Below are positions 10,197 to 23,587 of a stretch of DNA of 64,000 bases, piece after piece. The position numbers and the translations under genes are program-made. The notes under the pieces are model-generated. The model saw only the letters and a list, made by a program, of their open reading frames with translations, was not told the DNA's origin and ran no database searches. Each line of letters begins with the position of its first letter. Position 1 is the first letter of the stretch. Source of the DNA: Boswellia sacra (lineage: Eukaryota; Streptophyta; Magnoliopsida; Sapindales; Burseraceae); the NCBI GenBank assembly GCA_013180625.2, contig SNVD02002538.1, positions 372,001-436,000 on the forward strand, read 5' to 3'.

Positions 10197-11672
10197 ATGC
10201 TAAATTTACTATCAAATTTACGATCAACTCCTCGTAATATAAGTTAGTAAAAATTCGCTAGATGAGTAAAAAACAAAAATAAATAAAGAAAATTATAGTA
10301 GATGCTATAGGAGTAATTAACGTTGATATACCCATGGTTTGACCAAAGTAACACTGACCTGCCAACTTTTGACAAAGTGACATAAAGACCTACATTATTC
10401 AACTGCCGTTACACCCTCTGTTATCAGAATATGAATCTTAGAGGTCAATTGGTCATTTAAAAACTTGATTGTTAAAATTTTCTCTTCGATTTTGAAGTTT
10501 GTAAACTCCCATACCTCTGCATCCAAGTTGAGTCCTTCTTCCTTACAGATATACAATATTCGACTACTTATAATTTTCTCATAAAGTGGCTTGAACCCGA
10601 ACTTCACACATTTTGAAGCAAGGGGCTCTATGATCCTATCAAAACAATAGTGTGAGTTTAGGATGGAAAACACATGTTTTGAAAAATATTCCCAAAAATT
10701 ACGAAGTACACATGTGCAACTTGTAAACCTTTTCAGTTATGAAATTGTTTACCGTAACAGAAATTTCACTATATATTATCTTATATCTAATGTGATTTGA
10801 TCAATTTTAGTTACAATATTGATTGGCAATAGAATTCATAGTTACTTAATGTTCTATAAACACCATATAAAAACTTATTAGGTTGAGACAACTAAAAGTA
10901 TCATTGAACTAACGTAAGTAAGGAGTCATTAGATTAGATAGCTGTAGAAATCCATGCATGTTTGTAATTTCCAAGAAAAATGATGTTAGTAATTATAATT
11001 TGTATGAGAACATGTTTTATCTTAAGGACCATTTATTTTTTGTCTCGAAATTTTCCGTAAGAAAACGACATCAACAAATTCTGCAATAATCATTTAGCCA
11101 GAGTAACCATCCACAAAATGTCCAATCGGACAATTTCACTAAACATATCATTAAAAATGGAAAAAAAATCACTTGTATAGAATTGTACAATAGTTAAAGA
11201 TGTGAGCACAAGAAACAAAACATAATAACGTGAATATCAAATAAACTAAACAAAGTAAAGAAGGTTCACCTGCTGATGTAATTGCATATAAAAAAGAATC
11301 TTGTAACTTTGGAGTAAGTTTATATTGCATGTCTCAAACCATTCTGTCAATCACAATACATGTGTGGGGTTTTTAATAATTCCATATAAGATAATAGAAT
11401 ATTGACATCAAAATATTTCATTGTTATAATATTGGCTTCAAAATCCAAGACAAGATTTTATCAATCAAGTTTCTAAATAACTAATTTACCCCTAAAATTC
11501 AGATTCTGATAACAACAGGTGTAATAGCAATTGAATAATGAGGGTCTTCATGTCACTTTGTCAAAGGTTGGGAGGTCAATTTAATTTAATCAAACCATGG
11601 GGATGCCAATTTACTCGATGATATAGTAATTATATCTTGCAAGGAAAGTTGATTGCAAGTGTAATATTAATC
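10197..11672. repeat. MITE interrupted by a MULE-like element
   Basis: The left arm, 10197-10310, begins CTAAATTTACTATCAAATTT and carries ATCAACTCCTCGTAATATAA. After the MULE-like insertion the sequence resumes at 11627 with AATTATATCTTGCAAGGAAA and GTTGATTGCAAGTGTAATAT, the inverted partner expected for the right arm. Removing 10311-11616 and one target copy would restore a MITE of about 160 bp like its relatives. The right arm is short, so the reconstruction is an inference. Confidence 0.5.
10311..11616. mobile_element. Non-autonomous MULE-like transposon (1,306 bp) with about 120-bp TIRs
   Basis: The left terminus (10311 to about 10440) and the reverse complement of the right terminus (about 11505-11616) align over more than 100 bp. 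Shared blocks are CCCATGGTTTGA, TTTGACAAAGTGACATRAAGA, CATTATTCAA and GTTATCAGAATNTGAAT. Both ends begin GAGTAA. Flanking it are GATGCTATAG (10301-10310) and GATGATATAG (11617-11626), a 10-bp duplication with one mismatch, as expected for Mutator-like elements (9-11 bp). The interior has no transposase; the largest ORF (10395-10673, minus) runs into the TIR and resembles nothing I know. It appears to be inserted into a MITE. Confidence 0.8.
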
Positions 11673-12260
11673 AATCTTTTATCATATTTTTAAATTATTT
11701 ATTTTTAATAAATAATTAATTCTGTATTATTTAGAGATAAGTTTCGTATAAAATATCAGCAAAAAGAATATTTATCTTTTAATATTCTTAATCGCTATAC
11801 AAGATGATCCATCTAAAAATAACAATGGTTGATTCGAAACGAAAAAATTAGAGTAATAATAAAATAGAAATAAGAAAATATAATTGTAGTGTTATTTTAG
11901 TAATACCATAAATAAAACATAAATTAATGGAAACAATTCCATGGATTTATTAGGGGTAAAAATATAATTTTAAAAAAATATCGTACTAACAAAATCTTTT
12001 AGTTTGGTCAGAGGTCAAAACGGAAATTTGCAGAGTTTAGAGTTATTTAGACGTAACAACCGGCAATTCCGAAAATAAATGATTGTTAAAGCGATCCTGA
12101 GTAGATTCCACGTCAAGCGGGTCCCAAGGAGGCCCACTTGTAAGCTCACTGAGGGTAGAAAATCCAAGAAGCCGAGTCAGCGAGGATGCACACGGACCCC
12201 CAAACTATAAAAATATCTAGGGGAGTACTGGTACTGGATTTGCTGCCAGCTAACGAGAGC
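11673..12260. other. Intergenic DNA and upstream promoter of the MIOX gene
   Basis: AT-rich to about 12000, then less so. A second TATA-like ACTATAAAAATA lies at about 12203-12214, 310 bp before the MIOX start codon. No gene is seen. Confidence 0.4.
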
Positions 12261-12412
12261 CGATGAGTGGCGCTGGTGGAGCAAAGTACTCTCACAAGAA
12301 AGGAGTCTGATGATGGCAAAATTTCAGAGGAAGGACCAAAACTGAGTCCTTGGAGCAAAAATATGGCAAGGACTCGATTACTCGGAATTGTCAGGGAAGG
12401 ACTTTCCGGCTG

Positions 12413-12420
12413 CTATAAAT
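12413..12420 (+). promoter_or_regulatory. TATA box of the MIOX gene
   Basis: CTATAAAT in the context GGCTGCTATAAATACCGC, 103 bp upstream of the MIOX ATG. That spacing would leave a short leader of about 70-75 nt. Confidence 0.6.
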
Positions 12421-12522
12421 ACCGCACAGATTCCACCTCTAAAATGCACCACATCGTCGCTTCTCTTCTCACTCATTTCCTTATTCTAATCTATTACGTT
12501 TCTTTTGCTTTCCCAATTCGAG

Positions 12523-15500
12523 ATGACGGTCCCCGTTCCAGAGCCTGAGCTAGGTAATTCTCTTCTCTCTTAGTGTTTTTTTTTTTAAATTAATTAATAA
12601 TTTAAGTATGTTCCTATAATTTAATTATTTAAGCCGGAGATCTGGTGGACACTCCAGTAATGTTACCGAGACGTTCCCTTAAACGCATGTTTAAACAAAG
12701 AAAATAATTCATTTAAAAAAAAAGGAATTGTAACTTGTAAGTAAATTCAAGGACTTTACCATCTTTACGGACTGATCGATAAAGTGGACCGGGACTGTAC
12801 GGACATATATAAAAGAAATTGCTATGCACATACTGGCCCGGTAACGGTACTGACTGTTGTGATTCACCCTAATTAACTTAATTAATTTGGATGATGTAGA
12901 TGAACGTGGGGAGCGCTACGTTTTACAGGGGAATCAACTGATTCTCGACGGGGGATTCGTTGTGCCGGAGGCAAATGCATTCGGTCAGACATTCAGGTCC
13001 TGCACTGTCCTGGACCCTGGTTTTTCCATTTTTAATTGAGTTCACAAAGCCTGATTTTTATCTTTTTTTTTCTTTTAATATATTTAAATTTTAAATTATT
13101 TGCAGTCTTCTTCTTCTTCTTCTTATTATTTTTCATAAGTTTAATTTAGTAGAATTTATGTTTCTCTAGTTTTAAGAGTATTAATATGCAAGACTTTGAA
13201 AATTTTATTTTATTTTTATTTTTTTGCGTTTAAACCATTTTTAAATATAGTGATAAAAGCTATTTTATGTCACAAAATAACCAGCTAAAAAATCAATAAT
13301 GTTAGATATTTATTCGAAATAATTTCATTTTTTGAATAAATTAAATTGAATTGACAATTTATATAAAACATTTTGAAAAATTCGATGCCATGATTGATAA
13401 TGTTCTGTATCATGTTTTCCTCTCTTAGGCAGCCTTTATTTCATAGCAGACATCATGGAGAATTAGTCCAACTTAGCATGCTCTTTATTTCTAATTTTTT
13501 ATTCCTTGTTTATTTTGTTGCTTGCCTTTCATCTATGGCCTATTTGTAATTGATTTAACCTGCAATGTAAAAACAGGGATTATGATGCGGAAAGCTCGCG
13601 GCAACAAGGCGTTGAGGAATTCTATAGAATTCAGCATATTAACCAGACTTATGACTTTGTAAGCAAGTTTCATTGGGATGCATTGTCCTGTTTTTATCTT
13701 CTTAAATTTGAATAATATTTTTGACAAATTAGGGCTGAGACAACACTTCTCTAATAGTTGACAGATTTTTCTCCCCCAAATCTAACCTTAGTTTGTTTAC
13801 ATTCAGGTTAAGAGGATGAGGGAAGAGTTTGGTAAATTGAATAGGATGGAAATGAGCATATGGGAATGTTGTGAACTCTTAAATGAATTTGTTGATGAGA
13901 GTGATCCTGACCTTGATGAGCCTCAAATTGAGCACTTACTGCAGACAGCTGAGGCCATTAGAAAAGACTATCCCAATGAGGGTTGGCTGCACTTGACTGG
14001 CCTAATCCATGGTAAATTTGTCAAAAATGCTTGATTCTTATAATTAGAAAAATTAAGATGTACTAACTTCTGCATGCTGCTCGAGGAGCAGTTGGTTTGA
14101 CCTTATTTATTGATGTGTCTTATTAGATCTTGGAAAGGTTCTTGCTCTTCCTGGTTTTGGGAAGCTTCCACAGTGGGCAGTCGTTGGTGAGTGATGCATT
14201 TGCTATATTGCTATTTAAATTGTCGGAGAAAATTGACTTTTTTAATTTTTAAAATTTTATTGGTTTCTCACTCAATTTACCAATTGTAAAATAATTACAG
14301 GAGACACGTTCCCTGTTGGTTGTGCCTTTGATGAATCAATCGTTCACCACAAGGTCTTTCTTTTCAATTCCGTGATAAAATTCTTTTGAACATGATAATA
14401 TGAATCTAGCAACTTGAATACCTGAATCTTCCAGTTCTATTTATTTGTTATTATTATTTTTTTCCCTGAAAGTTTCTCATGCAACACTGATGTGACACCA
14501 CAGTATTTCAAGGAGAATCCAGATTATAACAATCTGGCTTACAACAGTAAATTTGGAGTTTATTCACCAGGCTGCGGTCTAGACAATGTCCTGATGTCAT
14601 TTGGGCACGATGACTACATGTACTTGGTACTATTGCCAAATCTTCTCTTCTAAAAGATCGTAACTCTATTTCGATTCCCCCATTTTTTTTATGAATTCTC
14701 TGTAACTGTTGTTGCCCCATATTCAGGTAGCCAAGGAGAATAAGACGACTCTTCCTTCAGCAGGTCTTTTTATAATCAGATACCATTCTTTCTATGGTAA
14801 GAGACTGGAGAAATATTTTAGTTTTATTAATGTGCTAGTTGCATGAGAAGCTACTCTTAGCAAATTTCATATTCATGGATCCCATTTTATCTTGCAGCTC
14901 TACACAGGGAAGACTCATATAAGCACTTAATGAGTGAGGAAGATATTGAGAATCTAAAGTGGCTAAAAATATTTAAGTAAGAATGTTTAATAACCTGTTT
15001 TCTACTGCCATGATATAATATTATTGTTATATATGTAAATTTCTCATTCTTTTGCTTTTAAATGTGCAGCAAGTACGATCTCTACAGCAAGAGCAATGTT
15101 CGGATTGATGCTGAGAAAGTCAAGCCTTACTATCTTTCTCTTATTGAAAAGGTAAACACCACTCTTTATATGCAAGTGCTTATGGAGAAGAAATACAAAA
15201 ACAAAGTAAATCTAGAGATGAAAAAGCTAAACGGAGATGTAAAAGCATCCGAAATGGGGTTTAGTTATCAAGAAAGTCTTAGATGGAATTGATGTACCAT
15301 GTCATCCATCTGTGCATCTATTAATATGATGTTAGTGTGCATTTATTTTAAAGCCAGCCATTCATAATATACGTTTGTGTGACATACATTGAAGAGATAT
15401 ATGAATTATGTGATACATGTATCTCTTGAAGTCCTATTTTTTCTTGATGGAGTTCCGATATTAAGGAAGTCTTTAATTAAATGAAATTGATTTCCCATGT

Positions 15501-15656
15501 CATCCATGTGTCAATCCAGAAATATCCTGTCATGTATTCATGTACTTGAAAAACAATTATTTTTGCTTAATCATCATGTTCAGATTTCTACTATTATAGT
15601 CTAAGACGATGTAAACTACTGTGTTGCAGTACTTCCCTCCAAAGCTGAAGTGGTGA
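12523..15656 (+). CDS. MIOX: myo-Inositol oxygenase (MIOX), complete, 11 coding exons
   Basis: Cleaves myo-inositol with O2 to D-glucuronate, the cytosolic entry to the inositol route for UDP-glucuronate and cell-wall sugars. Exons: 12523-12553, 12900-12996, 13577-13658, 13807-14011, 14127-14186, 14301-14353, 14504-14626, 14727-14796, 14898-14976, 15070-15151, 15630-15656. Phases join without a break and give 302 residues. The six di-iron ligands known from mammalian MIOX are present as H113, H138-D139 (LIHDLGK), H211 (SFGHDDYMY), H237 (RYHSFY) and D270 (KYDLYSK). Other family blocks are QHINQTYDFV and the C-terminal KYFPPKLKW. It is somewhat shorter at the N-terminus than Arabidopsis MIOX (about 311-317), losing residues between GGFVVP and NAFG. 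The exon 2 donor (GTCCTG) is weak, but the flanking frame and homology require it. Confidence 0.96.
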
Positions 15657-16681
15657 AATGAGGAGCTCTTGAGCCATCTTTAGCAAATGGTGTTGCTGTT
15701 AATTATATAAGTTGCAGCATAAATAACTTTTTGAAGTAGTAGGCTTGCTTTCACCTTGTAGTTCCTTGTTCTGAAATAATTTGTAGTCTTATGCGTGCTG
15801 GATTAGGGATGTGGACAGGTGGTTGTTTAACTTCTGTAATGTATTGTAATGAAACAAGCGAAGTCCCTTGGGTCATTTCTATGAAATCTCTGGATTTATT
15901 TCTTTTCCAACTGGTTTTGGATTTGATGTTCTACTTGCCTTCATGCCTGAACTAATTAAGTCAGATAAATAAAAAAAAAAAAAAGTTCAGAGAAAATACT
16001 GCTCCATTCTAAATGTTAGTATGAAATCACTTAAGAGCACTCTTAATGAGGTTAAATGTCACTATTACCCCTAATGTTTGGGGAAAAATTTGAAAAACCC
16101 TAAAGATTTTCGAAAGTTTAAGCATAATTGGTCAATCATTTGTTTTGTAATCGAAATATATTTAATAAAATAGAACATCTGAATTATATAAAAATGAAAT
16201 ACCTACATTTTTTGCCCTTAGCTACTATTGAGTACTGAGCTACTCCAGTTAAAAGGTTTATACCCAGATTCTATGTTCGCTATTTTACAAATATGGGAAT
16301 GAAAGAATTCATAAAATTTTTTTTTTTAACAAAACAATTGAAAATGGCCCACCACATAACTATCTAAATGCCCGTATAGCAGCTTATGGGCTTGAGGCCT
16401 CTGTTTTACCTAGGAGCCCAAATAGAAGTTTACATGAGTTTCAACTCCATTCTACTGAATGAATTTCTTTGGGCTTAAGGCAATTTTGTACATGTTTATA
16501 CACTCATGTACAAAATTTATTTAAAATTATGAAAAACTGTACTTGTAGTTGAGTTGTAGTTGAAAGTACCGTAGCAAAACCCATCTTTTAAGCTCTCCCT
16601 GCCAAACTTTCATCAAAGGGTGCTTAAAGCACAGAAAGCACTAGTTATTGAAATCATGGAACTAGAAGGTACATTGCTTAG

Positions 16682-16822
16682 AAATGTAAATTCCCTTAAT
16701 ATGCTGTATCACATATATTCTAATTAAATGCAGCATTGTCTTTTTTCTTAAGTAGATTCAAGAAAAAAAAAAAACTACATTTAGAATATATGTTGTACAA
16801 TATATTAAGGGAATTTACATTT
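16682..16822. repeat. MITE-like perfect-stem hairpin (about 41-bp arms)
   Basis: The left arm (16682-16722, AAATGTAAATTCCCTTAATA...CATATATTCTAA) and the reverse complement of 16781-16822 match at about 37 of 42 positions, separated by about 58 bp. A transcript would form a long hairpin. It is non-coding and differs from the other MITE family. Confidence 0.75.
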
Positions 16823-19800
16823 AAAACACGTTGGTCAATATACTTAGGTCTCAATACATCACACTTGAACATGACAAGCTATATTGTTTCAGGTGTTGAG
16901 AACAATAATATCTGTTTCTCTTCTTACAATATATACACAATCTTAATTTTCTACTGAAATGTTAATTGGTCAACTGTAAATCCTCTCAATTTGTACCTAT
17001 TATTTGCTGGTGTGTTGTTCAGGTCCTCGGCCATTTTTTTATCAGCAGACTATCAGAAATCAACATAAGAAATTCAGAAATACCGGGTCATTAATAAGTA
17101 CACACTTCACCTACAATTCACTTACCAATTAATTAGCTTTTAAACAGAAGGAATTGGAATCACATGCCCTGATGCTATCTGTTAACCCAAAAAGGTATCG
17201 TAATTAATTAATGTCTTTGAACACCTGACGATCAGAGATCAATCTAGACACCCCTTAATGGCGCAGCGAGAATCCGTACCTATAATCCCAACACGTGTTA
17301 TCCAAAGATTGAACCCTAACAAAGGACATTAATTGTTGACACTGGTGAGCATGTGCTTAAGCTTTAGGGCAAGTTACCTGATCAGCTAAGAAATTGAAGG
17401 ACAGCTTGGAATATCTAAAAGCGTTGTGTGGAGTAGGATTGCGACATGAAACGAAACGAAAGGACCCTGCTAAGACACATACCCACTTGTCGACCACACA
17501 CGTTTAGTACACTCCAATTTGTTTAATCATGTAGTTGATTATACAATTGATTAAACCCATAATTAACTGTGCAGAATCTTGATTGGATTATCATTATTTT
17601 ATTAGCTAATGCAAAAAGATACAAACTTAGCTGTTGGCGAGATTTCTTGCTTTTAAGCCTGGGGAATAATTCTGCTTAATTTATGTTCCTGTGTTGCGTG
17701 GACTCGACTTTAATTAGCTTTAATGAAAGTGACAAGAAAAGGGTTTGCCTTCCAATACAAAAGATTAAAACATTAGCTAGCTCCATAGCTCTCTCTTTTT
17801 GGTTTGCTTATTAACTATTTGACTAATATAATTTTCATCAATAGCTAAGATATGGGTTAGGTTGATGTGGGATATTGCTGTCTAATTCTACTCTATATAA
17901 GCCATGCTTAATGGTTCATTTTAGAAGTGTCATTGGCTGTGCTTGTATGGGTGTGTGTGTTGGTTTTTGACATATTGAATTCAGAGCTTAATTATAGTAC
18001 ATATAAGTCATAACCCACCTAGATAATGGCACAAATTAAGGCGTAATTCAAGGGGTTTTGGAACCTTAAATTGTAAAAATATTATGAAAACGAGATGAGC
18101 AAATGAGACAAGCAATTGGACAGTAGTGTACCCATTTAAAGGACGGGGGCTTGAAAGATATTCAGTATGAGAAGAGGGAAACATGGGAGAATACTGTGTA
18201 TGTGGAATGTAACACAAACAAAATTGACTTGAAATTCAAGAAGAATTTAATCTAGAGACACAAAAATCCTGACCTATGAGTAGCTATGAGATTTTCTTGT
18301 CAAAAGAACATAATTCACTGTTGTATGAAAGTGAAATATGAGGGAGACTAGAACATGATTATTGATGCATCAATAATCATATTGGTGCAAGCTTAAGGTA
18401 TCAAGGGCAGTGGAATTTTTTTATGCATGTGATTTATTGGTTTGGCACTTGTTATAATTTTCTCTCTTGGTTCAAATCATGTTCTGAAAACTTAATTAAT
18501 CACAAATACTCTCCTAATTATTTACTACATAACTCTATTTTTACATCATGATGTACACAATTAACTAAGATTAGAGAAACATAGTAAGAAGAAAACAAAT
18601 TTCCGATAATCAGACAACACAGGCACAAACCTTTCTTCTGCTTCTCTCAAAACAATTAAAATCAAAATTAATATCAGATTATATTAAAATATCTCTCTGG
18701 GATAAGTTTTTGTTTTCTAATATTTGTGAGATATGCGTAACATAGTTTTCTAACGTAAAAGTATTGAGTGAACCCCATATTGAACTTCCATACACAAATA
18801 TTGAAGACAAATGCATATGTCATGAATTGCAGTTGGGAGATAGCATAGAATATATTGCAGAAATTAAGTGAAGGAACAAGTAAGAAAGATGGAAATAATT
18901 TCACGTATGAAATAGGGGGACCACTGCATGTACAGTATATTGGGAAAAAGGAATGGAATCGATGTGGTATGATTTTGCTGAAAAATTAATGTTAAAAAGG
19001 AAGATCCATTTTCCAAATAACCCTAACATGTGTAGGGGTCTGTTAATTGATTAAGGTGAATATCATAAGAAAAAATAATAATTAAAGGGATTAGTTGTGA
19101 TTAGCCAAATCAAAAAGATGAAAATCTAATTGCCAGTAGCTGTTTAGCATCTTATTAAGAGTTGGAAGATGGGAAACAAGGGCTGGATGTGTCGGGATAG
19201 ACATGACACGCATTAGTTTAAGACTCTTGTGTTGAATTTTTTTATAAGTCAAATTAAACTAATTGAGCATTGCTAGTGTTATTGAAGTTATAAAACAACT
19301 CAAAAGCATACAACAGGGAATCCCTACCATGCCATGCGCACATCTTCCCTCAGCCTAGCCACCTTTAGAAATTTTTCTTCATTAAAAAATAAACATAAAG
19401 TAGAAGACAATTAATTTCAAGTACACGCCAGCTTAAGTAGAATTTGAAAGAATCTCTCTTTCTCTCTTGCCATGCTTTGCTTTCATCCTTATCCTTTTCT
19501 TACCATCTTTGCTCTTTATGACTTTAATTTAATCACCAATTAACCCTAGTAAGCAAAAGAAGCCAGCTTGTTGGCTTATCATTTTTTTGCTTAAAATATT
19601 ATCCCACTCTTCTAGATAACTCCATAAACTTCGCAAAAGAAGAAATTAAGTTAAAGCTAACAAGTCACTTCTCTATTGGCTACTCATTATATTAAACTTT
19701 TCACTTCTAGACAGTTAAAAACTAATCGAACACTTGATTAATCCTAAACAAGGTACAAAACCAATCACTTCTTTTTCTCTGTCCTCTCCTCGCATTGAGA

Positions 19801-20735
19801 GCCCCATCTCCATTCAAAGTTGACACCTTTGGTAAATAATGACAATTGGGTACCGACTAATTGGTTTTCAAAAGCAAAATAATTAAAGCTGAACTTGCCA
19901 CGGTAGAGTTCACTTATTTGCACAACTAGTTAAACTCCTGGTACAATTGCATACCTCGACGAATATGGAAATAGATGGCAACAAACTGGCTCAATGAAAT
20001 GCACTTGAAACATCCATCAATAATGGACGCCAGCTCCACTACCTGCTGAATGTGGTTTGTTAAGAAGATGACAGGAAAGCCAAAGAAGCTCTGTCATGGC
20101 CATGTGATCATCACACACGTATTGTTGAAGAGATAAGAATCCATTAAAAGGAGATGTGTATAGTGGAGTAACGGTGATGAATTGTGTTCATTTCTAACCG
20201 ATTTCAGCAAACTGCTTACTAATATTCATCTTCTGAATAACAACTCTGCTACCCCCATTCGGGTAATTTGCTGGTGACTACACCAAATGGCATCTTTGGA
20301 CCATGGCGGTAAAGGTACTATCATATCGAGATGGTCGAGTAAGAGATATCCATGGCCACACTTTAACTCGTTTAGAAACTTACACGTGGATTGATTTTTG
20401 TTTTTCTGGGTGGTCCCGATTCTCTAATCAACTCTTGTGACACGCGTGGATGTTTCTGCTTCCTCCCATGTGCTTCCTTTCCATTTCCTTCTTCTTTCTT
20501 CTCTCTCTGTCAACCTTCAAACTTAACTGTGTGGCTTCAACTTGAGCCATATTAGTCTCTCGGCTTGCTTGGTTTATTTAATTTATTTGTTTCCTTTGTT
20601 ATGACATCAAAGCCAATCCCAACTATCAAATAATTTTTGTTATATATGGATTCATCAAGTTTAAGATAAAACTATTAGTGTATAATTTCAACTGTTGATC
20701 AATTACTAACAAAGAGTAAAGGGTACTGTAGAAAC

Positions 20736-20805
20736 TGATCAAGGTTCACTTCACTTTCCAATCTACAGTCTCTACACTAATAAGTTCAAGTGAAGTGATT
20801 GATCA
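20736..20805. other. Imperfect hairpin in intergenic DNA
   Basis: TGATCAAGGTTCACTTCACTT (20736-20756, with a 3-nt GGT bulge) pairs with AAGTGAAGTGATTGATCA (20788-20805), giving an 18-bp stem and a loop of about 31 nt. No known miRNA is recognised. Confidence 0.4.
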
Positions 20806-23587
20806 ACATAAAAGGGCAAGTAGGGGTCGAGGGCATCTTTAATCTTTTGTTGGTTTTCATGATCCACTTTTTCATTCTAGGGCACAAGGGTGATGCACTG
20901 AGGCCCTTTGATGACTTCTTCTACCGTGCGTAAATTATATGCAATGACTTCTACTATAACCTCCAAATTTATAATGAATTGAGGCCCCGTTTTCCATTCT
21001 CTAACTGCACCGTGTTTTTGCCAGAAATGGTGTCTATGAACTGACTGAAAGCTATAAGATAAGCATCACCAAAAACCCTTTTCTCTTGTATTTTAATTTC
21101 CTCCGAATTTCGTTTCATTTGGTTTGAATTTACTCTAACCTGAGTGCCTCAATAGTATAGTAGTGGTGATTGGTTCATTTCTAAACAAGATTAAAACGTT
21201 TCAATAGGTCAAATTAAGCGTTGTTTTGCACCGTGGCCGATGCCTTCATATATATTATTAGGAGAGTTGGTCGAATGCACATGCCACGTGCTCCTATCCA
21301 ATCTGTTTAATCACTTCCAAAATCATACGTTGCAGATACGAAGTGTTTTTTTTTAATTAATTGTTTAATTTCAACAATGGTTAATTGATGCATGAGACAG
21401 CAACTAATTCTGTTTCTGTAAAAAATAAATTAAAAAAATGCGTTCATCTGATAGTCAAATATTTAGTCTTGAAAAGTGGTTACGAGAAGAATATTACCAT
21501 TGTATAATTTATATATGAAATATATAATAGAAAAAATAGATAAAAAATCAATCATGTTTGCTTTAAATACAAAAGAAAATTTTTTTATCTCTTTCCTATT
21601 CATCTAGAGTAATTATTTGTATTGGTTCTTTCTGTTAAATGGATCACCATTTCCTCCTTCTGCACCTACAAATCGGATACAAAAAGATATAAATGATTTG
21701 GTTTGGGAGGGAACAAATTGATTATACAAGTAAGTAACTAGCGATAATGTAAACTTGTCACGATGTTGTAACATAAAATCCAAAAATATTGAAATGACAT
21801 AAACTAGAGTTAGAAATGAGAATTCAGAAATCCAAGTTTTCTTCTATTTAGCAGGCATGAGAATAATTAATAACTATTTTGTCCAAATAAGGAATCAAGA
21901 CGTCAACAATGACGACATCTATAGTCCTTGGAATGCTCTCTCACATATTTTTGTAGAAGACATTTCAGATATATTAAATCTTAAATGAGTAAATTTACTA
22001 TAAAAAAATTCAATAAACAAAGTTCTTCCTGGAGTTGAATCTGCCACACAAAACCTAAACAAAAATAGTGAAAAATTTTACGCTTTCACCATCTCGAGCC
22101 ACGAATGAGCTATGAGATTAAAGCTTAGGCTAAGCTAAACAGAATGAGAGTGGCTTAGCATTATTAAATATGGAGAGTACCACCCAATTGGACAACAAAA
22201 GTGACTAAGATGTTCAAATCCAGAGGCTAACCGTACTACATTGTTTATTGAATTCAAGGTGGCCAGTTTTGGGATCCCAAGCATCTAGCTTAAACAAAAA
22301 TTTTATGTGGTGATGTTCACACAACAATGCCCTCTAATCCTTTCTTAATTACTTAATCAGGAAAGCCTAATCAAATGCCCTACTAGCCTAGCTTCTGAAT
22401 TATTCTTTGCGTAAGCAAATGGGATTCTTCAATTTCATCTTGAAATTATGGGAAATGCAAAGTGGTCAGACTTAAACGAAGAGAAAGCTTTGTTTAATTT
22501 AATTGTAATGCAATTAAATTTTTTTATTTTATTATTCATATCCCAAAATCTGTAATCTTGATGAATCCATGTCATTTGTTGATTGTTTTTAAGCAATTTA
22601 ATTATTGCAAAGGTATGTAAGTAACAAAGGTGTAACAATTTTGCATTTTCCTTTTTAATTCAAAATATATGAATTAATTCAATTGAAAAAGTTTCTTTTA
22701 GCAAAAGAGAAAAGAAAAAGTTTGATTTTGACACGTATAGATGTTTAAGAAGAATTTCAAGTATACTTTGCTAACAAATACTAACAATTCTCTTTCATGT
22801 GCTTTTCTTAAATAAAAGTTTGATAAAGTGGACATAAAAAATGGGAAATGGTATCCTTATCATTTTTAGCTTTTTACTATGATAACACTTATTTAATTAT
22901 AATAATTGCAAGTAAATCATTAACTCAACTGCAATAATGAAAAGATATGTCTAGAATACCATCACAACACCACATCAAATGATGATTTGAAATGTAAAAT
23001 TAATAAAATTCACCATATGTATACGTATAATTTTATATCCTACAAGTTAGATTTAACAAAACTATTATGATTTTAAAATGGAAAATATGTAATAAAATAC
23101 TACAATTGAATTTTTAAAACATAAATGTAGTATAAGTGATAAACTTTCACTGATATGATGAGGTATCACATCATTATATTGCATATATGATATATAATTG
23201 ATGATATTCTGTACTTTTATCGAATCAAAAGTTGCATGCAATCGGGTGAATGTGATGCTAGCTAACTCATCTCATAGCAAACCATATTAATTTGGTGATG
23301 GTCATGTCATGTCTTGGGTTAATCAAACAATTAAGGATGATGACATAACTTTTGTCGAACAGCATGATGAAATTGTTGTTGCTTTGATGGCATAGTTGAA
23401 AATTTGCCCAAATTCCAAGTCCATTTGCATGAGGCTCCAAGGACTCTTACACTCATACTCAACCCTATAAGTAAAGGGGTTCCCTTTCTCCCAGATCACC
23501 AACTTCTTTACTTTAATTAGTTTATTAGACTACATTATTATATTCGAGATTGAGAGAGAGATATATAGAGCTAGCTAGGCGAGCAAA

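Larger units (their letters stand above)
15657..23460. other. Long intergenic region, no gene supported
   Basis: About 7.8 kb between MIOX and the HD-Zip gene. I found no ORF above about 76 codons and no recognisable protein domain on either strand. It contains a MITE-like hairpin (16682-16822), a small imperfect hairpin (20736-20805) and AT-rich spacers. The last 1-2 kb is presumably HD-Zip promoter. A non-coding RNA or a distal enhancer could be hidden here, but nothing in the sequence identifies one. Confidence 0.5.

Noticed and set aside
10395..10673. Transposase ORF inside the MULE-like element
   Set aside because: The ORF runs into the terminal repeat and shows no transposase or zinc-finger motif.
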